In this document: one piece after another, positions 9,970 through 17,553 of the stretch
How the letters are laid out: the number at the start of each line of letters is the position of its first letter
How positions within the stretch are numbered: the first letter of the stretch is position 1
Made by a program: the position numbers and the translations under genes
Assembly: GCA_019414345.1 (NCBI GenBank)
Contig: DXMF01000024.1
Coordinates: 1 to 64,000, forward strand
DNA length: 64,000 nt
Source: Collinsella sp.
Lineage (GTDB): Bacteria; Actinomycetota; Coriobacteriia; Coriobacteriales; Coriobacteriaceae
Reading direction: 5' to 3'
Notes under the pieces: model-generated
What the model was told of the DNA's origin: nothing
Databases searched by the model: none
What the model saw: the letters and a program-made list of their open reading frames with translations, nothing else

Positions 9970-10325
9970 GTTTTCAAGATTAGCAAAGCAATCATTAGAG
10001 ATTTAAGGTGTTGTTTATTACGCTCAAAAAAGACAGGAGAAGGCTCGGCCTTTAGATAATACATGGCGGCAAATTGAATGGTGCTCCCGTAATTTTTAAC
10101 ACCAACACCGACATCTCGCCCCCCCTAGAGGGAGCGAGATGGTTGGCTTTTCAAAATAATCTGAAAAGGAAGCTCGTAGAGAATTAAAATCCTGCGCACC
10201 GGAAGTGCATACAGTTTATGACTGCCTTCTCATGAAACCGCTTGCCAAATCAAAGCACCTCAATTGGAAAAGAGTCCCTTAAGAATCAGTGTCTTTCTCC
10301 CACCTTTAAAGACACTTGTCCAATA
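9970..10325. other. 356-base intergenic region with two hairpins
   Basis: Separates the glycan operon from the L,D-transpeptidase gene, both on the minus strand. It should hold the glycan operon promoter, though I cannot single one out. One hairpin (10113-10140) pairs ATCTCGC with GCGAGAT around a C-rich/G-rich interior and lacks a T-tract. The second, at 10289-10315, is listed separately. No gene is seen. Confidence 0.4.
10289..10315 (-). terminator. Hairpin downstream of the L,D-transpeptidase gene
   Basis: GTGTCTTT and AAAGACAC are separated by 11 bases and begin about 10 bases past the stop of the minus-strand gene. The T-run after the stem is poor, so termination by this site is only likely, not certain. 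Confidence 0.4.
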
Positions 10326-12395
10326 TCAATAGGAAACAACCTTTGTTCCATAAGGTATGTTATCGTAAATCCATTTTGCGTTCTGGATCTCAAGGCGCAC
10401 ACATCCTGCAGAGGATGGAACGCCCATCGTGGGATCCATCACCCGGTTACTGTTGACGTAGTAGGGCGAAGAATGGAATAGATAATCACCGTAGAACTGT
10501 GTGTAGTAATAGCAAGTATATCCATGCCCAAAGGAGTATCCCTTTCCGTAGACTTGGTACTCCCCTATCACAGTTGGCGTACTGGCTTTTCCCGTCGAAC
10601 ATACATATCGACGGTTTAAGGACCAATTATTCCATGACCCAGTGTAGATGCTCGTGATACAACGCGACGTATCGACAAGTATCAGCCAATTTGTATTGCT
10701 TGAATAACTTTGAGCTTTAGCGTCCATATAGTCTGACACCCACGCGCCGTTAGCCATGAAGTAATTCCAGGATCCGTCCACAACGCGCCAGCCAGTAGCC
10801 ATAGCCCCACTAGCATCAAGCCAATACCAGGTGCCGCCCAAATTGAGCCATCCCGTCTGCATATAACCAGACGAATTCAAGTAATACCAATATCCGTTAA
10901 CGGCAACCCAACCGGTTTTCATAACGTAAGTAGATGGATCTAAATAGGACCAGGAGCCATCCTTGCTCAGCCAGCCAGATCGTGCATAGCCAGCGGTCTC
11001 ATCAAAGAAGTACCATTTTCCGTTAACGTTCTGCCAGCCGACGCTCAAGGAGCCATTAGTCGGATCAGCATAGAAAATGCAGCCACCAAGCGTCACGAAA
11101 CCGCGCGCTTCGACCAATTCGCCATCGCCGTTTGAAGTAAATAACTTCCCATTGCGCAATGTTCCGCACAACGAGCAGTCAGAACCAGCAAAAGCCTTAG
11201 ACGGACCATCCTGAACCGAGTCCTGGACATCTACCCATTCACGACAAGCAACAGCGCCTGAGCCTTTTGCATAATAGCTTTTCCCATTTACAGAAAAATG
11301 CCCGAGCAGCATTTTGCCGTCGACGGCAGGATCAAGATAATAGTATTGGCTACCGTCCTTCAGCCAACCCGTCTTTACAATACCCGATGCATTAGATGGC
11401 TCAGCGTAATACCAGTCTCCATCGCTCATAAACCAGCCGAGTGACAGCGCTCCCGTTGAAGAAAAATGATACCGATTCGATCCGATGGAAAAAAAGCCGG
11501 TAACCATTCTATTGTCATTTGCGATATCGAGCCAATACCAAGCGCCGTTCACCGAACGCCAGCCCGACGCAAGTGCGCCGGAACCGTCTGCGTAATACCA
11601 GTCCGTACCATCAAACGCCCAACCAACAGCCATTGCACCGGAATCCGATAAATAATAACGTGATGAGCCAACGGAAACGATTCCCCTAGACATAGCACCA
11701 TCATTGGCGGGATCAAGCCAATACCAGTTATTGCCAGTTTGAAGCCAACCGGTTAAGACTTCACCATTGCTACCCCAATACCATAAACCGTTATCAAGAC
11801 ACCATCCATTAATCAGTCCATAGGTTCCAAGAAGATAAGGATGCCCATCGATAACACGTCGCCCAGTAACCATGGAACAGCCGTCAAGGGAGTCAAACCA
11901 GTACCATTGGCCTCCGATAAGCTGCCAACCATTTGCCAAAGCGCCTGATGGACTCGCGTAATACCACTTATTGTCAGTAAAAATCCAGCCGCAACTCATC
12001 GCGCCGTCACGAGCGGGGTCCAAATAAAACAACGAGCCGTCAACATTCTGCATTCCGGTCAAACGGCAGTCGTCAAGATAGTAATACCAGGACAAACCGT
12101 CCCATTGCCATCCAGATAGTTTTTCCGTCGTCGACGAGTCTTGGCTTTCGACAACCTGTGGATTCGAATCTTCCGCTGTTTTGCCAGCATAATCGTTGGA
12201 ATCTTGAGCGAGACCGCCGCCGACAGAAGCACCCGACCCTTCCGTCGAGTCGCGCTCTACGATATCGTTATCCGCCCCCTCTTCCACGGCATAAGCAGTG
12301 CAAGAAAACGCGGGGGCGAAAACCGAGAGCGAGGCGGATAGTAGCACCAAGCCGATTGCTCGCCAGCAAATTCGATGATCAATCCGAGCATTCAT
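10326..12395 (-). CDS. Secreted L,D-transpeptidase (YkuD) with choline-binding-type repeats
   Basis: About 689 residues. Signal peptide: CWRAIGLVLLSASLSVFAPA and following residues. Ser/Asp-rich linker to about 90, then some 20 aromatic repeats (GWLQTGNNWYWLDPAN type) to about 560. The C-terminal 125 residues are a YkuD catalytic domain: YLFHSSPYY gives the His and VPSSAGCVRLE the S.GC.R motif with the nucleophilic Cys. The enzyme should form 3-3 peptidoglycan cross-links or attach proteins to the wall. Upstream of the chosen ATG (12395, with GGGGGCC before it) the frame stays open to a TTG directly after the preceding gene's stop, which looks like chance. Lies 42 bases after an NlpC/P60 repeat protein and may be co-transcribed. 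Confidence 0.88.
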   Translation of the reverse strand: MNARIDHRICWRAIGLVLLSASLSVFAPAFSCTAYAVEEGADNDIVERDSTEGSGASVGGGLAQDSNDYAGKTAEDSNPQVVESQDSSTTEKLSGWQWDGLSWYYYLDDCRLTGMQNVDGSLFYLDPARDGAMSCGWIFTDNKWYYASPSGALANGWQLIGGQWYWFDSLDGCSMVTGRRVIDGHPYLLGTYGLINGWCLDNGLWYWGSNGEVLTGWLQTGNNWYWLDPANDGAMSRGIVSVGSSRYYLSDSGAMAVGWAFDGTDWYYADGSGALASGWRSVNGAWYWLDIANDNRMVTGFFSIGSNRYHFSSTGALSLGWFMSDGDWYYAEPSNASGIVKTGWLKDGSQYYYLDPAVDGKMLLGHFSVNGKSYYAKGSGAVACREWVDVQDSVQDGPSKAFAGSDCSLCGTLRNGKLFTSNGDGELVEARGFVTLGGCIFYADPTNGSLSVGWQNVNGKWYFFDETAGYARSGWLSKDGSWSYLDPSTYVMKTGWVAVNGYWYYLNSSGYMQTGWLNLGGTWYWLDASGAMATGWRVVDGSWNYFMANGAWVSDYMDAKAQSYSSNTNWLILVDTSRCITSIYTGSWNNWSLNRRYVCSTGKASTPTVIGEYQVYGKGYSFGHGYTCYYYTQFYGDYLFHSSPYYVNSNRVMDPTMGVPSSAGCVRLEIQNAKWIYDNIPYGTKVVSY

Positions 12396-12437
12396 TTCAG
12401 GCCCCCAACCGGTACCGACTGTCTTACAAGGAATCAA

Positions 12438-14609
12438 TTAGATAAACGGACGGGCTGCGCCGATCACATTTCCCCTAGCGCTGACGGGATGAATACCGAC
12501 ACCCTGATGAGGCCAGGAGTCAATCATCATACCGCCGCCAAGTGCGATTGCGATATGCCCGCGATAATAAATCACATCGCCACGCTGAATCGAGCTGGTG
12601 CTCACGGGCATAAAGATGTTGCTTCGATACCAATTCATCGAATTGTAGGTTTGGCTTGGATCCCAGCGATGGTTATAAGGGTTGTAAACACCCATATCCA
12701 TGCCAGTAGCATAAAGACATTGCAAGACAAAACCAGAGCAATCAACAGCCCCGCCGGGAGCGGTAGACCAAGGCTCAATATATTGCGTACCGATATATTC
12801 GTAAGCACGCTGAATAAAGGCATTCACGCAATCTTCCCGCGTCGCTTCGACAGAAATGCGAGAAGGAGTCACATAGGTAAAGTAGCCAGTGCAGTAGCTA
12901 GGCAACTGAACAGTCCAAGAGCTGACCTGGGGATACTGCGGAGGATTTTGCCAGCCAACCTTGTCGCACTGGCCATCGCTCCAGAAAATTCGACGCACGC
13001 CATCGATGGTTCTTGCGCCTGTTGCCATAGCACCGCTGCCGTCTAGCCAATACCACTTACCCGAATCTTTAAGCCAGCTAACATGCATGCTGCCGTTGGA
13101 GTCAAGGTAATACCATGTTCCATTGAGGCATTTCCAACCAGTTGCCATTTTTCCGTCGGCGTTTAGGTAATACCATGCACCGTCAGTAAAAACCCATCCA
13201 GTTTTCATCGCACCAGAATCGGCATCAAGCCAATACCAATCGCCATCAATCTGCAGCCATCCACGATGAATGACGCCCGTTCCGGGCTCAGCATAAAACC
13301 TTTGATTTGCAACATTAACCCAACCGGACGCAACCTGCCAGCCATCAGCTCCAGCTGTTTTTAGGATAGTACCGTTTTCGCGGATCACATCTTTGCAAAG
13401 ATATCCATTGCCATCGGCATATCTTTCTACGCCGTCTTTAACGGTAATCCAGCTTGACACCACAAGTCTACCGCTCAGGTTTGCGAAACAATCGTTGCCG
13501 CCCACCTCAAATAAGCCCGTTTTCATGAGATGGCTAGCAGGGTCCAGGTAATACCAACTCACGCCCTCTTTATACCAGCCAGAAATAAGCGCGCCAGATT
13601 CAGAGGCAAAATACCAGCCGTCCTCGGACTGAGCCCAACCAATAGCCATAGTCCCATTCGAATTCAAATAATATGCTGCATTGCCAAGGTCTAAATACCC
13701 AACAGACATTTTGCCGTCGGAAGCCGGATCGAGATAATACCAGGTTCCGTTAACGAGTTGCCAGCCAGTGACCGCAATACCATTAGAGCAGTAATACCAA
13801 TCTACTCCATCTTTGAACCATCCATTTACGAGGCCATAGTCGCCAAAAATGTAGGTACTTCCATCGATCTCGTGACGACCTTTGAACATAGCCAGCGTCT
13901 GAGAGTCAAAATAATAGCGAGTCCCACCTATCGTCTGCCATGACGAAGCAAGTGCGCCCGATGGATATGCCCAGTACCAATTCCCGTCAACGAGAATCCA
14001 GCCGGTTTTCATAGCACCAGTGGCATCTAAATAGTATTTCCCGCTCCCGAGGTCGACAAAACCAACCTGCATTATATGGGTGGCAGGATCCAGGTAATAC
14101 CATGTGCCGTCTTGATAAAACCAATCAGCAGCTAAATCGCCTCCAGCATTGGCATAAAACCAATTTCCATCTGAGTTACGTAGCCAGCAGTTCTGATATA
14201 GCGCGCCAAAAGGCGTTGCGGCATTGCCGTCATTCGCATAAAACGAAGCAGTCGATCCGCCAGCATCGGTCACATTGAAATAACCTGTCTGCATTGCACC
14301 ATCATTGGCCGGATCAAGCCAATACCAATAGCCCCCGCTTTGCAGCCAGCCAGTTTGGTGTTTACCGTTTTTTCCGTAATACCAAACTCCAGACGACTCG
14401 TCTCGTTGCCAGCCATCTTTTATGACGGAAGAATTATCAGGTTGCAAATCATCGGAAACCACAGAAGAAAAATCCGCTTTTGACTCAATACTCTGAGCCT
14501 CAACGGAATCCTGTGCAAACGCGACATTCGCACTCAGGGGCAAGCAGCAAGCAGTGATTAATGACGCAGCAGCACAAACAAGCGTGGCCTTCTTTTCGAA
14601 TCGATACAT
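12438..14609 (-). CDS. Secreted NlpC/P60 peptidase with choline-binding-type repeats
   Basis: 723 residues. Signal peptide ends near SANVAFA (about 31). About two dozen aromatic repeats fill residues 65-555, several of them near-consensus (GWVFTDGAWYYLNADGKMAT). A linker leads to an NlpC/P60 domain (about 590-723): GAVDCSGFVLQC carries the catalytic Cys, and YYRGHIAIALGGGMMID the His. Such enzymes cleave the peptide stems of peptidoglycan. The start at 14609 has GGGAGGG at a good distance. The gene is divergent from the licCA gene across a 165-base promoter region with a shared palindrome, which suggests joint regulation with phosphorylcholine synthesis. Confidence 0.9.
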   Translation of the reverse strand: MYRFEKKATLVCAAASLITACCLPLSANVAFAQDSVEAQSIESKADFSSVVSDDLQPDNSSVIKDGWQRDESSGVWYYGKNGKHQTGWLQSGGYWYWLDPANDGAMQTGYFNVTDAGGSTASFYANDGNAATPFGALYQNCWLRNSDGNWFYANAGGDLAADWFYQDGTWYYLDPATHIMQVGFVDLGSGKYYLDATGAMKTGWILVDGNWYWAYPSGALASSWQTIGGTRYYFDSQTLAMFKGRHEIDGSTYIFGDYGLVNGWFKDGVDWYYCSNGIAVTGWQLVNGTWYYLDPASDGKMSVGYLDLGNAAYYLNSNGTMAIGWAQSEDGWYFASESGALISGWYKEGVSWYYLDPASHLMKTGLFEVGGNDCFANLSGRLVVSSWITVKDGVERYADGNGYLCKDVIRENGTILKTAGADGWQVASGWVNVANQRFYAEPGTGVIHRGWLQIDGDWYWLDADSGAMKTGWVFTDGAWYYLNADGKMATGWKCLNGTWYYLDSNGSMHVSWLKDSGKWYWLDGSGAMATGARTIDGVRRIFWSDGQCDKVGWQNPPQYPQVSSWTVQLPSYCTGYFTYVTPSRISVEATREDCVNAFIQRAYEYIGTQYIEPWSTAPGGAVDCSGFVLQCLYATGMDMGVYNPYNHRWDPSQTYNSMNWYRSNIFMPVSTSSIQRGDVIYYRGHIAIALGGGMMIDSWPHQGVGIHPVSARGNVIGAARPFI

Positions 14610-14695
14610 AAGCGACCCTCCCAGATATCCTATTTAGTTATTTTAATCCACCTTTCGAGATTGATTTTCGCTACTTTCTGTTCAGTCTATGTAGC

Positions 14696-14725
14696 TAAAT
14701 ACAATTGATTGAACATATCGTTCAA
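14696..14725 (-). promoter_or_regulatory. Candidate promoter for the divergent NlpC/P60 repeat-protein gene
   Basis: Read on the minus strand: -35 TTGAAC (14720-14725), 18-base spacer, -10 TATTTA (14696-14701). The -35 box is the mirror copy of the one used by licCA and lies in the same palindrome. Confidence 0.4.
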
Positions 14726-14728
14726 TCA
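14706..14728. promoter_or_regulatory. Perfect palindromic operator candidate between licCA and the NlpC/P60 gene
   Basis: TGATTGAAC and GTTCAATCA, nine-base arms with a five-base spacer. It overlaps the -35 boxes of both divergent promoters, so a bound regulator would be expected to affect both. The winged-helix domain at the N-terminus of the LicC-LicA fusion is the obvious candidate ligand; this is inference. Confidence 0.6.
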
Positions 14729-14737
14729 TTCTATTCT
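14709..14737 (+). promoter_or_regulatory. Candidate sigma-A promoter of licCA-licB
   Basis: TTGAAC (14709-14714), 17-base spacer, TATTCT (14732-14737). Predicted start near 14744 gives a leader of about 30 bases before the GTG at 14775. Confidence 0.6.
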
Positions 14738-14774
14738 TTTCCTAAGCAATGAACATCTTAATTGGAGGCCTGCA

Positions 14775-16547
14775 GTGGAACTGACCAAGCGTAACTTTAC
14801 AGTTCTGTACGAATACCTAAAGAACCCATATGCCAGCCAGCGAGAAGTTGCCGAGCGCACCGGCCTTTCACTTGGATCAGTAAACGCAGCGAATAAAGAG
14901 CTCACGAATGAGGGGCTTCTCGAATCGGACAGCCTAACCGACGGCGGTTACGAAGCGCTTCATCCCTATAAGGTTGAAAACGCAGTGATATTGGCTGCGG
15001 GGCTTTCGAGCCGCTTTGCTCCCATTTCGTATGAAAAGCCCAAAGGCCTTTTAAAAGTACGTGGTGAGATCCTCATTGAGCGACAGATTAGGCAGCTGCA
15101 AGACGCAGGTATCAGCAATATCACCGTCGTTGTCGGCTATAAAAAAGAATATTTCTTCTATCTCGAAAGCAAGTTCGGCGTCTCGATTGTCGTCAACAAC
15201 GAATATGCATCCAAAAATAACCACGCATCGCTTATGTGCGTAAAAGAGCGGCTTGGCAACACCTATATTTGCTCAAGCGATGATTACCTTCTAAACAATC
15301 CGTTCGAAGCATACGTTTGGAAAGCATTTTATTCTGCTCAATATGCTGAAGGCGCCACCAAAGAATGGTGCATTCAAACCGGAGCAATGGACAGAATTAC
15401 CAATGTTACGATTGGCGGTTCCGATGCTTGGTATATGCTCGGACATGTCTACTTTGATAAAGCCTTCTCGCTTGCATTTAAGCAGATTCTCGAAACGGAA
15501 TATAACAAGCCCGAAACAACGGACAAGCTTTGGGAAGATCTATATATCGAGCACATCAAGGAGCTCGATATGGTTATCAAGAAGTATCCTGAGGGCGAGA
15601 TCAACGAATTCGATTCTCTTGATGAGCTGCGTGCCTTTGATCCGCATTTTATCGAAAACGTTGACTCCGATATTTTCGATAACATCGAGCAAGTGCTCGG
15701 CTGCTCCAAAACAGAGATTCACGACGTTTATCCCCTTAAACAAGGTCTTACGAATCTATCGTGCCACTTTAGAACCAATGACGGAGAGTACGTTTACCGC
15801 CATCCGGGAGTCGGGACCGAACTGCTTATTAACAGAAATGGAGAAGTAGCCGCACTTAAAAAGGCCAAGGAGCTCGGCCTTGACGACACGTTCATTCATG
15901 AGGACCCAAAGCGTGGTTGGAAAATTTCGAAGTTTGTACCCAACGCAAAGCAGCCTGACCCGCATGATCCTGCCCAAATGAATCGAATGATGCAGATGTG
16001 TCGTTCGCTTCACGAGAGTGGTGCAAATGTTGAAACCGAATTTGACTTCTACCTCGAAGCGAAGCGCTACGAATCACTTCTTCTGGAAAAAGGTCCCATC
16101 GACATTCCAGGCTACAGGGAAATGTCCGCCGAAATCGATGAATTGGAGCACTTTGTACAGGCCGATAATGCACCAAAATGCCTTTGCCACAATGACTTCT
16201 TTTACCTCAATTTCCTTATCGATGAGAACGACAAGTACTATCTCATTGACTGGGAATATGCTGGCATGAGCGATTACGCAAACGATTTTGGAACATGCAG
16301 TGTCTGCTGCGAGCTTTCCGAAGATGAAGTCGACCGCGCGCTTGATGCATATTTTGGGCGCAAGGCAACAAACAACGAAATTGCGCATAACTATGCGCAC
16401 ATTGCCCTTGCAGGATGGTGCTGGTACCTCTGGTCTCTTCTGAAAGAAGCCGAAGGCGACTTCGTGGGCGAATGGCTCTATATCTACTTCAATTACGGTG
16501 CCAAATACCTCAAAAAGGCACTGGAGATCTATCGGAAAGGTGAGTAA
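14775..16547 (+). CDS. licCA: Fused phosphocholine cytidylyltransferase (LicC)/choline kinase (LicA) with N-terminal winged helix
   Basis: 590 residues, three parts. Residues 1-65: a winged helix-turn-helix (ASQREVAERTGLSLGSVNAA). Residues 70-300: nucleotidyltransferase with AAGLSSRFAPISYEKPKGLL, the signature of sugar-1-phosphate/phosphocholine cytidylyltransferases. Residues 305-590: choline kinase with Brenner motif CHNDFFYLNFLID and metal-binding LIDWEYAG. Together it would phosphorylate choline and activate it as CDP-choline. The GTG start is chosen because GGAGG lies seven bases upstream; the frame is open 22 codons further without a ribosome site. licB follows after two bases. The fused HTH could make the enzyme its own regulator. 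Confidence 0.9.
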   Translation: MELTKRNFTVLYEYLKNPYASQREVAERTGLSLGSVNAANKELTNEGLLESDSLTDGGYEALHPYKVENAVILAAGLSSRFAPISYEKPKGLLKVRGEILIERQIRQLQDAGISNITVVVGYKKEYFFYLESKFGVSIVVNNEYASKNNHASLMCVKERLGNTYICSSDDYLLNNPFEAYVWKAFYSAQYAEGATKEWCIQTGAMDRITNVTIGGSDAWYMLGHVYFDKAFSLAFKQILETEYNKPETTDKLWEDLYIEHIKELDMVIKKYPEGEINEFDSLDELRAFDPHFIENVDSDIFDNIEQVLGCSKTEIHDVYPLKQGLTNLSCHFRTNDGEYVYRHPGVGTELLINRNGEVAALKKAKELGLDDTFIHEDPKRGWKISKFVPNAKQPDPHDPAQMNRMMQMCRSLHESGANVETEFDFYLEAKRYESLLLEKGPIDIPGYREMSAEIDELEHFVQADNAPKCLCHNDFFYLNFLIDENDKYYLIDWEYAGMSDYANDFGTCSVCCELSEDEVDRALDAYFGRKATNNEIAHNYAHIALAGWCWYLWSLLKEAEGDFVGEWLYIYFNYGAKYLKKALEIYRKGE

Positions 16548-16549
16548 CG

Positions 16550-17491
16550 ATGCAATTCGGCTTTTTTAGCGGTCTTCTTTGGGGCCTTGATACAGTAATT
16601 CTTGGAATCGGCTTGGCGCTTGCGCCCTATATTGGATCGGCGGAAGCGCTTGCATGCGCCTCCATTGCGGGATCCTTTCTCCATGATGCCTTCTGTGCAA
16701 TTTGGCTCTTTGGCTACATGGGAGTCCGAGGCAGACTAAAAGACACGCTCGCTGCACTTAAAACTCGTTCGGGCAAGGTCGTCATCGCCGGCGCCCTACT
16801 CGGTGGACCTATCGGAATGACCGGCTACGTATTGGCAATTAATAACATCGGAGCTGCCTACACGGCAATCATCTCCGCCTTCTATCCCGCAGTCGGAGCA
16901 TTCCTTTCCTTCGTACTGCTGAAGGAGAAAATGGGCAAAGGCCAGATTCTTTCCCTTCTCGTTGCTCTTTGCGGTGTAATGACGATGGGCTATCTATCGG
17001 CCGGATCGAGCGAGATTGCAAATGCCCCCCTCGGCTTACTCGGCGCGGTGCTTGCCGTTATTGGATGGGGATCCGAAGCGGTGCTGTGCGCATGGGGAAT
17101 GAAAGATGATGCCGTTGATGACGAAACGGCTTTGCAAATCCGTGAAACTACGAGTGCGCTTGTTTATGGAGTACTCGTACTCCCCCTCTTCGGAGCATGG
17201 CATTTCACGCTGGGTGCCATCCCGAGCATGCCCACATTGATTATTGCACTCGCCGGACTCGCAGGAACTGCATCCTATCTGTTCTATTACAAGGGCATCG
17301 CGGCAATCGGAGCAGCGCGTGCGATGGCTCTGAATATATCCTATTCGGCATGGTCGGTGGTCTTTGGCCTGATCTTGCTTGGAACAATTCCCGACATGGC
17401 ATCTGTAATCTGCTGCATTGTAATTGTATGCGGAACAGTTTTGGCAGCCAGTAACTGGGACGAACTATTTGGACGAAATAAGACAGTGTAG
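16550..17491 (+). CDS. licB: LicB-type choline transporter (DMT superfamily)
   Basis: 313 residues with ten hydrophobic segments in two EamA-like halves. The opening FGFFSGLLWGLDTVILGIG and the second-half motif GIAAIGAARAMALNISY are typical of LicB/DMT choline permeases. It begins two bases after the licCA stop with AGGTGAG as ribosome site, so the two are translated from one transcript. Its inferred role is to import choline for LicA; a different small amine cannot be excluded from sequence alone. A strong terminator follows. Confidence 0.85.
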   Translation: MQFGFFSGLLWGLDTVILGIGLALAPYIGSAEALACASIAGSFLHDAFCAIWLFGYMGVRGRLKDTLAALKTRSGKVVIAGALLGGPIGMTGYVLAINNIGAAYTAIISAFYPAVGAFLSFVLLKEKMGKGQILSLLVALCGVMTMGYLSAGSSEIANAPLGLLGAVLAVIGWGSEAVLCAWGMKDDAVDDETALQIRETTSALVYGVLVLPLFGAWHFTLGAIPSMPTLIIALAGLAGTASYLFYYKGIAAIGAARAMALNISYSAWSVVFGLILLGTIPDMASVICCIVIVCGTVLAASNWDELFGRNKTV

Positions 17492-17509
17492 CTTGATTAA
17501 CAATGCGGT

Positions 17510-17543
17510 AAAAAGGGAGAGCTCGTCGAGCTCTCCCTTTTTT
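17510..17543. terminator. Bidirectional intrinsic terminator between licB and the C39-like gene
   Basis: GGGAGAGCTC/GAGCTCTCCC stem with a three-base loop, flanked by A5 on the left and T6 on the right, so it can end transcription of both convergent genes. Confidence 0.92.
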
Positions 17544-17553
17544 AGCATTATGG

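Noticed and set aside
9970..10325. Possible riboswitch or structured leader before the glycan operon
   Set aside because: Two simple hairpins only; no conserved aptamer pattern recognised.
14709..14774. ATG-initiated extension of the LicC-LicA protein by 22 residues
   Set aside because: Lies across the promoter -10 region; the GTG at 14775 has a strong ribosome site.
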